A stretch of 64,000 bases of DNA, from the NCBI GenBank assembly GCA_946902875.1, contig OX336343.1, positions 15,237,596 to 15,301,595 of the forward strand, read 5' to 3'. The stretch's first letter is position 1. Each line of letters begins with the position of its first letter. Source of the DNA: Nematopogon swammerdamellus. Lineage: Eukaryota; Arthropoda; Insecta; Lepidoptera; Adelidae. Shown one piece after another: positions 9,982 to 19,934 of this stretch. The notes below the pieces were generated by a model. That model was given only the letters and a program-made list of their open reading frames with translations. It was not told the origin of the DNA and ran no database searches. The translations under genes and the position numbers were made by a program.

Positions 9982-10370
9982 GTCAGCCTCGGTAGCTCAG
10001 TGGCGCGGTTGGCGAGGCGGTTGGTAAGTCAACTGTTGCGGTCAGTGATTGGATGGGTGACCGCTCGACCGTTGGAGGCTGACCGTGGTTCGGATTCCAC
10101 GTTAAACTGTAGGTCCCTTCCCTTCTTACCTTACTAGGTGGTAGGGTTTATCCCGGCCGGGTTGGTACCACCGCACTGAACGAAACGTCGGTCGAAACGG
10201 CTATGTAAATAGTTCGTGTTTTCCGTCCAGTTTAGTGTAGCCGACATTAAATGAAGGGAAGCACTGACATGGCACCTAGTTCACCCTGTGTTATGGGCTG
10301 ACATCACGGATGTTGCAGGTGATGTAGCCAACCGTGTCAGGTTCCATAAAAAAAAAAATAAAAAAAAAAT
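9982..10370 (+). repeat. SINE-1, near full length
   Basis: The head contains a Pol III box A-like 'tagctcagtgg' (about 9994), a 5S rRNA-like segment ('gcggtcagtgattggatggg' with 'tgaccgct'), then box B-like 'ggttcggattcc' (about 10088). The body carries 'taggtcccttcccttctta', 'gttggtaccaccgcactgaa', 'cgaaacggctatgtaaatag' and the tail 'gatgtagccaaccgtgtcag' with a terminal A-rich run. SINEs are Pol III transcripts moved by LINE machinery and encode no protein. The 5S-like block makes this a composite SINE (see findings). Confidence 0.85.
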
Positions 10371-10514
10371 CAGAGGCATTTCATGATTTTTTTTCTATCG
10401 AGCAAAGTAAATCAAATCGTGTTTTCAAAATTTCCGATCTGCTAGATGAAGTATTAAAACTAAATACGTCAGGTGAGTAATATTGATGGTATATCTCCCC
10501 GAAATAGCTGAATT
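10371..10514. other. spacer between two SINE-1 copies
   Basis: No feature recognised. Confidence 0.4.
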
Positions 10515-10928
10515 TTACCGTGTATGCGCGCGCCTGGGCGCGGTCAGAACTTGTATGGGTGACCGTTCGATAGTTGGAAGCTGACTGTGGTTCGGATTCC
10601 AATCCAAGTAAGAGAAGTACGCTCCTTCCCTTCTGTCCTTACTAGGTGGTAGGGTGTAACCAGTCCGGGTTGTTACCACCGCACTAAATGAAATGCATTT
10701 CAATGCTGCTTCGACCGACCATGGTCGGTCGAAGCAGCTATCTAAGTTGATACCAAGTTAGATAGCTTTCCGTAGACGGAAAAAATAGGTATATTCCGTT
10801 CAGTTGAGTGTAGCCGGCAGGCACGACCAAAGGGAAGCTAGTGCATGTAGTTCACCAAAGTGTTATGATGGGGTGACATCACGGATGTTGTAGGTGATGT
10901 AGCCAACCGTGTCAGTTTCCATAAAAAT
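10515..10928 (+). repeat. SINE-1, 5'-truncated and rearranged
   Basis: Lacks box A but keeps the 5S-like block ('gcggtcagaacttgtatggg'), box B-like 'ggttcggattcc' and the complete 3' part to 'ccgtgtcagtttccataaa'. The middle is altered by two consecutive foldbacks: a perfect 34-bp palindrome at 10705-10738 and a 10-bp stem ('agctatctaa') at 10737-10768. Confidence 0.75.
10705..10738. repeat. perfect 34-bp palindrome
   Basis: The first half 'gctgcttcgaccgacca' is followed without loop by its exact reverse complement. It sits where ordinary SINE-1 copies have a single 'ggtcggtcgaaacggct' block, so it looks like an inverted duplication of that block. Confidence 0.85.
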
Positions 10929-11040
10929 ATATATAATTTTGAATGTACATATGTATAATCAATTGTTGTTTATTTTCAATGTATAAGGAAATAATTTTGT
11001 TTCTTGAAACTCTGTGAAAATTAAGGATTATCCTATAACG

Positions 11041-11862
11041 TTCCACTTATCTTAGTATTATCTCACTGATACCGCAGAAGAGATTATTAATTTCCAGACA
11101 ATCTTAAGATTAACGAAAGGAGGATTATCATCTGATTGTCTACATAAACTTATATATTACGATTGTCTAAGGTTCCACTAATCGTAGGATTATTTACCCG
11201 ATATTGATGAAGAGATTATACTTTCCTGCGACATAATCTTAAGACATAGCGTCACGCCTGTTTCCCGGTGGGATAGTCAGAGACAACGGATCTCCACGTG
11301 CCACGACCCTGACACACCTCTACCGCTTCTTCCACTTCCATAGTGTGCTTCATGCATGCTCGTCGGTTACGGGTACTACGCACTTGACCCTTTTTGAGCA
11401 CATGCCCGATCTGGTCCAGGTAAGTGCGTCTAGGGCGACCCTTCCCGAACCTTCCACTTATCTTAGTATTATCTCACTGATACCGCAGAAGAGATTATTA
11501 ATTTCCAGACAATCTTAAGATTAACGAAAGGAGGATTATCATCTGATTGTCTACATAAACTTATATATTACGATTGTCTAAGGTTCCACTAATCGTAGGA
11601 TTATTTACCCGATATTGATGAAGAGATTATACTTTCCTGCGACATAATCTTAAGACATAGCGTCACGCCTGTTTCCCGGTGGGATAGTCAGAGACAACGA
11701 ATCTCCACGTGCCACGACCCTGACACACCTCTGCCGCCTCTTCCACTTCCATAATGTTCTTCATGCATACTCGTCGGTTACGGGTACTACGTACTCGACC
11801 CTTATTGAGCACATGCCCGATCTGGTCAAGGTAAGTGCGTCTAGGGCGACCCTTCCCGAACC
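11041..11862. repeat. 411-bp tandem duplication
   Basis: 11041-11451 is repeated at 11452-11862 with a period of 411 bases and few differences (for example 'cccttttt' against 'cccttatt' near the LINE end). The unit contains the 3' end of a LINE ORF plus its AT-rich downstream sequence. Only the second unit continues into the rest of the LINE. Confidence 0.9.
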
Positions 11863-12232
11863 TTCCACTCACATTTGCTTCATAAATTTCTTTCGTTAGT
11901 CTCCTATCATCCATTCTTCCAAAATTACCGAACCACCGAAGCATTCCTTTCTCAATACTTGTCACTATATCTTCTTTCAGCCCACAGCGCTCTCGCACTA
12001 CACTATTTCTCAATCTATATTTCATTGTACCTCCACACATACTCCTCAACGCGCACAGTCCTGCTTTCATGCTTCGTCTGCCATGCCCAACTTTCACTCC
12101 CGTGCATAAGGTGTAGGGGCCAGCACTCCACCATGGACAGCCAAACGTGCCCTAGTTGACATGCTTTGGCTGTTCATATCATAATAGCGTGCAACGCCCC
12201 ATTCACTTGCTTGCCGGCTTTCACTCTCTTTT
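11663..12232 (-). pseudogene. LINE ORF2 C-terminal remnant
   Basis: The minus-strand frame 11663-12097 reads through motifs of the tail of an insect LINE ('endonuclease-reverse transcriptase') protein: 'RNSVVRERCGLKEDIV', 'EKGMLRWFGNFGRMDDRRLT', '[13 protein letters not shown]'-like and a final 'YPTGKQA' before the stop. Upstream to 12232 further pieces ('GSESWAWQTKHES') appear in another frame, so at least one frameshift is present. No polymerase domain remains. A shorter repeat of the same 3' end is at 11251-11451 in the first tandem unit. Confidence 0.7.
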
Positions 12233-12667
12233 CTACATCTCCTTCACATTCTCAATCTTAAGATTAACGGAATAAGTGGATAATCTTGCTACACTTAATT
12301 GGGCCTTAGTTTGGTTTGAGCCAAATTCGCTTGTTCGTCGAGTAGGTCCTCTATCCTCTTGAATTCTAGCGGATGTGCCGACTCGCTCAGTATATAAAAG
12401 TCGTCGGAAAGCGATAAAAATAAAAAAAAGTTGTTTGCCAGTGTGTAGGTACGTGCACGCGTAATATGTAAACTGGCCCGGGGCCCGTGTAAACATGCTT
12501 TCCGTCGGCTTCCCACACTACGCCAATATGTCTACATCCAGGGGAAGTCCCGGGGGCGCGAGTCAAACGATTTTCGTGAAAAATAATCGTTTTTGATGGC
12601 CTTGACTCGGCTGTGAAGAAACGCCTATTGCTGAAATCGTACTAGAGAAGAAAGGATCGTTACCTCG
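12233..12667. other. no feature recognised
   Basis: Begins with 'aatcttaagattaacg', which also occurs inside both units of the 411-bp tandem repeat, so it may be part of an AT-rich nonautonomous element. Nothing coding is supported. Confidence 0.35.
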
Positions 12668-13007
12668 TTTTTTTTTTATGGAAACTGACACGGTTGGCTA
12701 CATCACCTACAACATCCGTGATGTCAGCCCATAACGCCGGGTGAACTTGGTGCCACGTCAGTGCTTCCCTTCGGTCGTGCCGGCTACACTCAACTGGACG
12801 GAAAACACAAACTATTTACATAGCCGTTTCGACCGACCTTTCATTCATTGCGGTGGTAACCACACGGCCGGGATAAACCCTACCACCTAGTAAGGTAAGA
12901 AGGGAAGGGACCTACAGTTTAACGTGGAATCCGAACCACGGTCAGGCTCCAACGGTCGAGCGGTCACCCATCCAAGTACTGGCCGCACGCAGCTACCGAG
13001 GCTGACT
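12668..13007 (-). repeat. SINE-1, near full length
   Basis: On the minus strand it runs from 'gtcagcctcggtagct' (13007) through the 5S-like 'gtacttggatgggtgaccgc', box B 'ggttcggattcc' and the tail to an A-run at 12668-12678. Among the best preserved SINE-1 copies here. The head is shortened between box A and the 5S-like block. Confidence 0.85.
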
Positions 13008-13269
13008 TGTATATTTATTCAGCATTGAGTAACTCTCACGAGAGAGTAGTGTTAGTGCTGTGTCGCATGCCTACCCCCAGGCATTTTGTAGTAGAACTCA
13101 TGTACAACCCAGGCAAGCTCTCAATGTTCAAATACTCCACAAAATTGCAATAAATGATTTGTCTTATGTCTTTGTCCATGTTCAGGCGGGGCATTTGCCC
13201 TGGTTTCAAAGTGCCACTTGCGCAGCTCGTGCAACTGTACCCTCGATCGATAAGCTCGATCTACAGTAG

Positions 13270-13414
13270 CCGCCAGTAAATAATGAACATCGAGCTCTAG
13301 AAAGAGCGTCGGCACTGTCGCACGAACTCGCACGTCTGTGTGCGACAGGGACGAAGCTCTAAGTACAATAGGATCATCTCTTTCTAAATTTCGATCATCA
13401 TTATTAACTGCTGG
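13270..13414. mobile_element. MITE with about 37-bp terminal inverted repeats
   Basis: 'cagtaaataatgaacatcga' at 13274 and 'atcatcattattaactgctg' ending at 13413 are imperfect reverse complements, as are the inner 'ctagaaagag' and 'ctctttctaaa'. The ends match the MITE at 22434-22592, whose left terminus also serves as the LINE insertion site. No coding capacity. Confidence 0.7.
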
Positions 13415-13775
13415 ATATTGTACCTATTTTAATATATATTATAATGATAATAATATATGTAATGAATATAAATAGCATTAATCAGTAAATATAGCAATAA
13501 GTAGCTTTTAAGTAATGATAAGTTAGATTTAAGAAAATTGTATACGTAAAATGTTGTTTTGGTAAAATCAATAAGTTTTGATTGGATTTAGATTTTTTGA
13601 CGTGATAACGTCACGTCTTATAAAATGATGAACACCGGCTGCACGCACGAAAAAATGTCACGTTCCATCTGAGCCTGTGTGTGCAAGCGAGAGCGCGTAA
13701 CAAGCGATAGAGAGGCACAATCGGCCCAAGCCGAAAGCAAACCAAGGGAATCTGATATTCGTTTGGTCGTTTATG
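13415..13775. other. AT-rich spacer
   Basis: No feature recognised. Confidence 0.4.
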
Positions 13776-13852
13776 TGATTTCGTGGCTCAGTGGTAAGAG
13801 TGTAGAATTTGTATTTTTTGACAATGGGTTCGAATCCCTCAAATTTTTTTTT
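13776..13852 (+). repeat. tRNA-like sequence with Pol III boxes and T-run
   Basis: Box A 'tggctcagtgg' (13784-13794) and box B 'ggttcgaatcc' (13827-13837) are spaced as in a tRNA and followed by a T-run that would end Pol III transcription. D and T arms can form. The acceptor stem pairs in only about five of seven positions and the anticodon arm is poor, so this is a tRNA-derived pseudogene or SINE head rather than a working tRNA gene. Confidence 0.55.
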
Positions 13853-14555
13853 CTTTTTTAAGCAATGTTACGGTGTTTAAATTTTTTTAGGGTGTTTAAT
13901 TTTTTTTATAACCACCTAAGAATTATTTTCGGAAATACAAACGTAACAACAACGACATGCGTATTGCGTAGTCTTACCACTTTATGACGTTATCACGTAA
14001 AACTATCGTCCGTAAACCGACTTTACAGACAACCAATCTTTTTTTTTATCAGCTTTTAGCACTTAAATCTTAATCGGCCAGAATCCTTCTGAAGCTTTGC
14101 AATTTTTCTCAATTAGAACTTAAAATAATTTATCAGTGTCCGCGCATTTCGGTGAAGTTGTATCCCTCAAAGAGCTTCCTTTGGTCTAACATTGCACCTA
14201 GTTCTGTCAGGAACGTTGTGAGATGGGGTAACGTGACAATTAACGTAGGCAACCGTGCCAGGTTGCTGTAAAAGGATTAGAAGAGATCTTTACTAACATC
14301 AGGCAGCCTCAGGTAGAAACACCTTGAATTCTCACTTCACTGTAACTCAAATGATCTGCGCTTGTATGAGTTCCAAATAAATCGATTTCTGTTAGCTTTC
14401 TCGGAGTCCCTCGGAGCTAAATTACCTTCTTGCGAATGTCTGATCATCTGTCTGTCTGGATAGGCTGCCGGGCCTTTCGTGGAATAGGTCTCAGGCTTAT
14501 ATTAATCTAGAGTTGACAAGCGGTAGTTCGAAAACGATTTCCATTTCTACTCCAT
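13853..14555. other. no feature recognised
   Basis: AT-rich with poly-T runs. A short stretch at 14220-14275 ('acgtaggcaaccgtgccag') weakly recalls a SINE-1 tail but is too diverged to call. Confidence 0.35.
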
Positions 14556-14962
14556 TTAGCGGCGGGTGGCCTAGTGGTTTGGGCATAGGCTTCTCATGCG
14601 AGAGGTCCGTGATGCAAATCCGGTCGGCGTGTACCAATGAGTTTTTTCTGACGAAAAAATTTACGTGCATACCTACACCTGCTGCTTCACCGTTCGGAAC
14701 CGCTGTAAAACTGTAGGTCCCTTCCCTTGCTCCTTACTAGGTGGTAGGCTCAAATTGTAGCCGACTGGGTTGGTACCACCGTACTGGATGTAAGATGGCC
14801 GCATAGCAGCCTCGGTTGTGTTCTCCTCTAGTCCAGTATAACCAGCAATCCAGGGAAGTCTCCGGTATGGCACCTACCTTCTAGGGGGTGATATTGGCTG
14901 GTCGGAGCATGCGCTTTGGCCCCTCCAACTCAGCCACCCATACCGGATTACATAAAAAAAAC
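14556..14962 (+). repeat. SINE-2, near full length
   Basis: A tRNA-like head with box A 'gtggcctagtggtttggg' and a box B-like 'gatgcaaatccgg' is followed by a body sharing 'taggtcccttccctt', 'ttactaggtggtaggct' and 'gggttggtaccaccgtact' with SINE-1, then a different 3' end closing with 'accggattacataaaaaaa'. The shared middle and different head and tail suggest recombination between SINE families. Confidence 0.7.
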
Positions 14963-15045
14963 TCAATTAAGCCTTTGGACAAGGTTGGCATAAATATACA
15001 TTTACTGTTTTCATGTTTCATCACGCTCTATCCCGATAATCGAGG

Positions 15046-15283
15046 TAAGCTAAGCGGCCGGTGGTCGGTGCAGTCTTGGGTTGGACTCTTGAGCTCAGGG
15101 TCCGAGATTCTAATCCGGCCAACATGCTCCAATTACTTTTTACTGAAGGAAAAAATTGTTGAATACCTATACCTTCTGCTTCACCGTTCTTCGGAACCGG
15201 TGTAAAACTATCCTTGCTTCTTACTAGGGTGGTAGGCTCAAATTGTAGCCGAATGGGTTTATACCACCGTACAAATGTAAAAA
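15046..15283 (+). repeat. SINE-2 copy, 3'-truncated
   Basis: Shows the head (altered, 'taagcggccggtggtcggtg'), 'attctaatccggcc', 'cttctgcttcaccgttc' and 'ggtggtaggctcaaattgta', aligned with 14556-14830. It stops at 'ataccaccgtac' where Repeat A begins. Confidence 0.65.
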
Positions 15284-15640
15284 AGTTAGGGGTCCCCATA
15301 CAAAAAACGTACTAAGAATCGATTAGTACATATTAACGCTACTAAATAATAGATGGCGCCACAGGTAGTTTGGATCGCAGACAGACAGAAGGTTGACAGA
15401 TTTGACAGGTATTGTGGTGTTCAGGTTCGTGTTTTCCATCCAGTTCAGTGTAGCCGACATGAAATGAAGGGAAGCACTGACACGACACCTAGTTCACCCG
15501 GTGTTATGGGCTGACATCACGGATGTTATAGGTAACCGTGATTGATGTAGCAAACCGTGTCAGTTTTGATAAAAATAAATGGTATAGCGAATCTACGGAA
15601 CCCTCCATGCCTGAATAAAACTCACACTTGACCAATTTTT
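15284..15640 (+). repeat. Repeat A 3' half, split by SINE-1
   Basis: 'gtccccatacaaaaaacgta', 'aataatagatggcgccacag' and 'gcgaatctacggaaccct' match the second half of Repeat A (compare 38640-38825). It is interrupted by a SINE-1 fragment. Confidence 0.7.
15417..15573 (+). repeat. SINE-1 3' part nested in Repeat A
   Basis: From 'gttcgtgttttccatccagt' to 'caaaccgtgtcagttttgat', with a short duplication 'taggtaaccgtgattgatgt' inside. It is younger than the Repeat A copy it splits. Confidence 0.75.
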
Positions 15641-16079
15641 TTTTATTTCTCAAATTTCGCCCGACTGCTGTAAAGGTTGGCCACCCATGGCATAAATCAT
15701 AGCCCGATGGCCGGTCTGACCTGGGCCCTTCAGCCTGCTCGTAGGATTTAATGGACAGGGGAAGGTCGGCCGAAGCAGGCCACTGTAATCGTTAATCACG
15801 TTGACGGACTCGTTCCAGATATTGACCTTACCCTAGAAATGAATACGAAGAAATGCCAATAGAATAGAAGCTCTTTATCCTAACTAATAAAGTGCTAAAT
15901 CTATCATCTAATTCTGTCATCGATTCTATGTTCGCTTGTAAGTCGAGAACTACTCAATTAATTTGAATGGTGGTTTCACTGACTATTTCTAGCACATCGA
16001 AGGATGGTTAGAGAATATATTTTTGCCGCGAAACAGTACAGCTACTTGCATATAAAAGTAAAATAAAAAATAGATATTT
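15641..16079. other. no feature recognised
   Basis: Mixed composition. No repeat shared with the rest of the window and no convincing frame. Confidence 0.35.
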
Positions 16080-16185
16080 AAAAAATAAAAAATACAGAAG
16101 TACGCAAAGGAAGACTAATCACTACTGGTGATTTCTTGCAGTCAATCTTTGGATCATAAGGAGAAAAGTTGAAAACACAGTAAGC
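16080..16185 (-). repeat. Repeat D fragment (LINE 3' UTR)
   Basis: 'gcagtcaatctttggatcat' resembles 'cagtcaacctttggatgttt' of the Repeat D copies at 890 and 39550. This older fragment hosts the MITE end into which the intact LINE inserted. Confidence 0.45.
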
Positions 16186-16198
16186 GGCAGTAAATAAT
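16186..16198 (+). repeat. target-site duplication of the LINE, 3' side
   Basis: 'ggcagtaaataat', identical to 22432-22444. It lies directly next to the (GTT)n tail of the element. Confidence 0.9.
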
Positions 16199-16220
16199 GT
16201 TGTTGTTGTTGTTGTTGTTT
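16199..16220 (-). repeat. (AAC)7 3' tail of the LINE
   Basis: On the minus strand the element ends in seven AAC units directly before the target-site duplication. Simple-repeat tails instead of poly-A are usual in I, R1 and LOA-type LINEs. Confidence 0.85.
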
Positions 16221-16307
16221 GCTGCCCAGCCTCTTGGGAAGACGGGTGGGCCATTCTCCGCACTGAGACCTCAAGACGGTCCGTTGTACGTTGGCGCTCG
16301 GGTGGTG

Positions 16308-19300
16308 TTACTCCAGCCACCCGAGCTCTTTCATGAAGTGGAGCACTCTTCTTGGACGCATCCACACTCCATGGGCAGTTCCCACGTTCCCAAGAAACTG
16401 CAGTCGTACTTCTGCCACCACCGGGCACTCCAGGAGCACGTGGGTGGCTGATTCGTCCTCCGCCATGCAGCCTCTGCACAGGGGACTGTCGGTGACACCT
16501 ATTGTAAACAAGTGTCTGTTGAGTGGGCAATGACCCGTAAGAAGTCCTACCGCCACACGCAGTTGACCTCTGTGGAACTTTAGCAGGCACTTCCTGAGTC
16601 TCAGGTCTGGTTTGGGAATGGCTTCCCGGGATTGCCTGCAGTCCCTGGTGTTGGCCCAAAGATTTTCATGTTTAGATTTTGTAAGTTGATGTAGCCAATA
16701 TTTGAACTGGCTGATTGGTAAGGGTACATACGGTTCTGGGCCTTCTGCACTCCAGCTGGAGCCCCGTTTAGCCAGCTCGTCCGCCGCATCGTTCCCGTAG
16801 GAGCCGCTGTGCCCCCTGATCCACTGTAGGGTTACCTTGTTGTTTACCGCTATACCCTCTAGTGCCTGGTGGCACTGGAGTATCAGTCCGGAGTTGATTG
16901 TCACGGTGTTTAGGGCTTGTAGCACCGATGCGCTGTCTGACAGTACTCTGATCTGGTAACCAGTGATTTCTCTGTTGCGTACTGCCGCTGCTGCCTCTAT
17001 TATTCCGATGCACTCAGCCTGGAAGATTGAGTTGTGAATACCTAGAGTGATTGTCTTATGTATGTTTAGGTCAAGTGAGAAAGCTGCTGCCCCTGTTCCC
17101 GACCCTGTTTTTGACCCATCGGTGTATATTCTTACCTCGGACCCCGAATAGTCCTTAGGTTCCTCAGCTAGTTCTACATAGTAGTGTTTGTCAAACACAT
17201 GTGTTTTCCTGATTCTATCACACGGTGCCTCTATCAGGGGATGTTTTTTTATGATTTCCTGAAGTATGGTCGTGTGTGGTGTTTGTGTACTAGCCCTCCA
17301 CAGTCCTAGGACGTTCAGCCTAATTGCTGCGGCTGCCGCCTCTTGTTGTATGAAAAGTTCAAGAGGCGGAAGGCACAGCATGGCTTCCATCGCTGCCGTG
17401 GGTGTTGTGCGCATGCACCCTGTGGTCGCAACGCACGCTAGACGCTGGAAACTTTGCAGTTTGTTAATAACTGTGCTGAGTTTGGTCCTGGGCCACCATA
17501 CTACTGCACCATAAGTTACCATAGGTCTTATTATAGCTGAGTATAGCCACAGCGTAATGTTAGGGTTGAGTCCCCATGTCTTACCTATGAGTCTGCGACA
17601 TTGCCAAAAGGCTATACGAGCTTTATTTATTTTAAGATTAAGATGTTTGGCCCAGTTTAGCTTACTGTCAAGTGTGATGCCCAGGTATTTGACTTCTGTT
17701 GCCAGGGGTATTGGGGTGCTGAAGAGTTTTGGCAGTGTTAAGTCGCCTAACTTCCGTTTGTGTGTAAAGAGAACTAGCTCAGTCTTATTGGGATTGACGT
17801 TAAGCGAGAACTCTTTGCACCATCGTTCTATGATTTTGAAGGCATCTTGCATCAAACTGCATTGGGTGCTTTCGAATTTGCCGTCAATCAGCACAGTCAG
17901 GTCGTCTGCATATCCTACCGTGTAGTGCCCTGCTGTGTTTAGACGTCTGATGAGGTCATCCACCACAAGATTCCACAGGAGTGGTGACAGGACTCCTCCT
18001 TGAGGGCATCCTTTGGCTACGATGCCTCTAGTTGTGCTGTTTATAGTGAACTGGATGGCTCTATATTCTAGCATGTTGCCTATCCAGCTGCATAGAGTGG
18101 AGTCTACTCCCTGCCTGGTCAATGCTCTATTAATGCTCTCAAAGGTGGTCTTGTCAAAGGCCCCTTCTATGTCTATGAAGGCACCTAGAGTTGATGCCTT
18201 TGAGCTCATGGCGTACTCAATTTTGGAGACTACACTGTGTAATGCGGTCTCTGTGGATTTACCTGTCGTGTATGCATGTTGATGTGGGTGAATTGGGTGT
18301 TCGACTATAGTTGTACCCCTAATCTCCCTATCCACGAGTCTTTCCAGGGTTTTTAAAAGAAAGGATGTCAGACTAATTGGTCTAAATGATTTTGCGCTAG
18401 TGTAGTCCTCTCTTCCGGGCTTGGGAATGAAGACTACTTTAACCTCCCTCCAAATCATTGGGACATATTTGTGAGCAAGACTGGCTCTGAATATGTCTAT
18501 GAGGAAGGGTGTTAGGGTTTCACCCGACCATTGCAGGAGTCCCGGGAAGATGTTGTCTATTCCTGCGGATTTGAATGGGGAGAAGCTGTTTATGGCCCAT
18601 GTTAATTTGTTTTTTGTCACTACTTTGTCAGCTGTAGTCCAGTCCGAATCTGTAGGGTTAGTGTGTTGTTGTGTATCCCAGTTGACGTGGTTCATAATTC
18701 GTGAACCTGGAAAGTGAGTATTGAGCAAAAGTTCACTAGTCTCTGCGTCATTCTGGGTGAAGGTGTTGTCAGGTTTCTTTAGGTGTCCCAAGTCCCTGTC
18801 CGGTTCTCTGGAGAGGACCTTCTTGAGCCTGGCTGCTTCTGTTGTGGATTCGATACCACTGCAGAAGTTCCTCCATGATTTTCTTTTTTCCTCCCGAATG
18901 CTATGCTTATATTGGGCTAGAGTCTCTTTATAAGAGTCCCAGTCACTCTCTACTCGAGTGTTTTTTGCCCTGTTAAAAAGTTTCCTTACCCTTTTTCGAA
19001 AACTTTCGAGTTTAGGGCACCACCAGCCGCTTTTGTTTTGTTTGTACTTTGAGGGGTCGCTGAGTGGACAGGAATCATGATAGTTGTTTGTTAGACACGA
19101 GTTGATGGTGTTTACCCAGGACTCGATTTCCCCTGTTGTGTTTATGTTACCAGGCGTTTGCATAGTACTTAGACAGTTACGTACCTTTTCCTGGAAAAGC
19201 GATTTGTCGGTTTTCCTGGGGTTCCGTTTGGGCTCCGGTCGCCGGAGATTTCCCTGCAGCTTGGCTTGTATCCATCTGTGGTCTGAACACGAGGCTTCCT

Positions 19301-19934
19301 TGGAGACGTGCCAGTCAGATAGGGAGCTGGCTATCGTGCTGGATGCTAGTGTCAAATCTATGATGGTTTGGTAGCGCGAGGAGACAAACGTGGGTTCGTT
19401 ACCTCTGTTAATGATTACAAGGTTAGTACTGAGGAGAAAGTCTACAAAGTCCTCACCCCTCTTGTTGTTTGTCTTGCTGCCCCAGAGCAGATGATGGGCG
19501 TTGGAGTCCACCATGATAATTACCGGTTGGTTGTTGTCTTCGCTGGAGCGGACGAGGTCCTCCAGTGGTCTAGTTGGAGCCTCCTCCTCTCCAGGCAGGT
19601 AGGACGACGCCATCAGGATGTGTTGGGTCCCCAGTTCCGTATCCCTAGATACCCTGATGGTCGTCAGGTCCCTAGAACAGTGCTGTGTTACAATACTTGT
19701 ACTTAAATGTCTGGGTACATATATGCACGTTCGGGGACTGTTGATCGCGGTGTTAAGAATGATTTTACCACCTAGGTTACTCAGACCGCAAATTCTATCT
19801 TTCCTGATCCACGGCTCTTGGATCAGTGCTATGGTGTCCGGGTTTTTCTCCAGCTGTCTGCGCAAGGAAGCCGTTGCAGTTTGACTGTGCTGGAGGTTGA
19901 TTTGGATAAGGTTGATTGGTTTGTTACCTGCCAT
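16308..19934 (-). CDS. LINE ORF2: endonuclease, reverse transcriptase, RNase H
   Basis: The product is 1208 residues, uninterrupted, starting at a true ATG that overlaps the ORF1 stop. The APE-like endonuclease (about 1-225) shows 'IQEPW' (E40), 'VDSNAHHLLWGS' (D143, N145) and 'CSDHRW' (217-219). The reverse transcriptase (about 440-750) shows 'IPKPGRED', 'FIDIEGAFD' (D588), 'GCPQGGVLSPLLWN' and the catalytic 'YADD' (675-678). RNase H (about 933-1060) has 'YTDGS' (D939), 'QAEC' (E974), 'LSDS' (D1000) and 'GNDAADELA' (D1049). Near the C-terminus, 'GHCPLNRHLF' and 'CRGCMAEDESATHVLLEC' (about 1134-1170) form the Cys/His cluster common in this group. All catalytic residues I can check are present. 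It probably acts in the nucleus at target DNA, bound to its own RNA. Confidence 0.96.
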   Translation of the reverse strand: MAGNKPINLIQINLQHSQTATASLRRQLEKNPDTIALIQEPWIRKDRICGLSNLGGKIILNTAINSPRTCIYVPRHLSTSIVTQHCSRDLTTIRVSRDTELGTQHILMASSYLPGEEEAPTRPLEDLVRSSEDNNQPVIIMVDSNAHHLLWGSKTNNKRGEDFVDFLLSTNLVIINRGNEPTFVSSRYQTIIDLTLASSTIASSLSDWHVSKEASCSDHRWIQAKLQGNLRRPEPKRNPRKTDKSLFQEKVRNCLSTMQTPGNINTTGEIESWVNTINSCLTNNYHDSCPLSDPSKYKQNKSGWWCPKLESFRKRVRKLFNRAKNTRVESDWDSYKETLAQYKHSIREEKRKSWRNFCSGIESTTEAARLKKVLSREPDRDLGHLKKPDNTFTQNDAETSELLLNTHFPGSRIMNHVNWDTQQHTNPTDSDWTTADKVVTKNKLTWAINSFSPFKSAGIDNIFPGLLQWSGETLTPFLIDIFRASLAHKYVPMIWREVKVVFIPKPGREDYTSAKSFRPISLTSFLLKTLERLVDREIRGTTIVEHPIHPHQHAYTTGKSTETALHSVVSKIEYAMSSKASTLGAFIDIEGAFDKTTFESINRALTRQGVDSTLCSWIGNMLEYRAIQFTINSTTRGIVAKGCPQGGVLSPLLWNLVVDDLIRRLNTAGHYTVGYADDLTVLIDGKFESTQCSLMQDAFKIIERWCKEFSLNVNPNKTELVLFTHKRKLGDLTLPKLFSTPIPLATEVKYLGITLDSKLNWAKHLNLKINKARIAFWQCRRLIGKTWGLNPNITLWLYSAIIRPMVTYGAVVWWPRTKLSTVINKLQSFQRLACVATTGCMRTTPTAAMEAMLCLPPLELFIQQEAAAAAIRLNVLGLWRASTQTPHTTILQEIIKKHPLIEAPCDRIRKTHVFDKHYYVELAEEPKDYSGSEVRIYTDGSKTGSGTGAAAFSLDLNIHKTITLGIHNSIFQAECIGIIEAAAAVRNREITGYQIRVLSDSASVLQALNTVTINSGLILQCHQALEGIAVNNKVTLQWIRGHSGSYGNDAADELAKRGSSWSAEGPEPYVPLPISQFKYWLHQLTKSKHENLWANTRDCRQSREAIPKPDLRLRKCLLKFHRGQLRVAVGLLTGHCPLNRHLFTIGVTDSPLCRGCMAEDESATHVLLECPVVAEVRLQFLGNVGTAHGVWMRPRRVLHFMKELGWLE

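Noticed and set aside
13776..13852. functional tRNA gene
   Set aside because: Boxes A and B fit, but the acceptor stem and anticodon arm are poor, so it is listed as tRNA-like only.
16078..16659. 193-codon minus-strand frame overlapping the LINE 3' end
   Set aside because: Out-of-frame shadow of ORF2 and its 3' UTR, extending into flanking repeat.
17557..17925. plus-strand frames opposite ORF1 and ORF2 (for example 17557-17925 and 19368-19706)
   Set aside because: Antisense shadows of the LINE coding sequence without own motifs.
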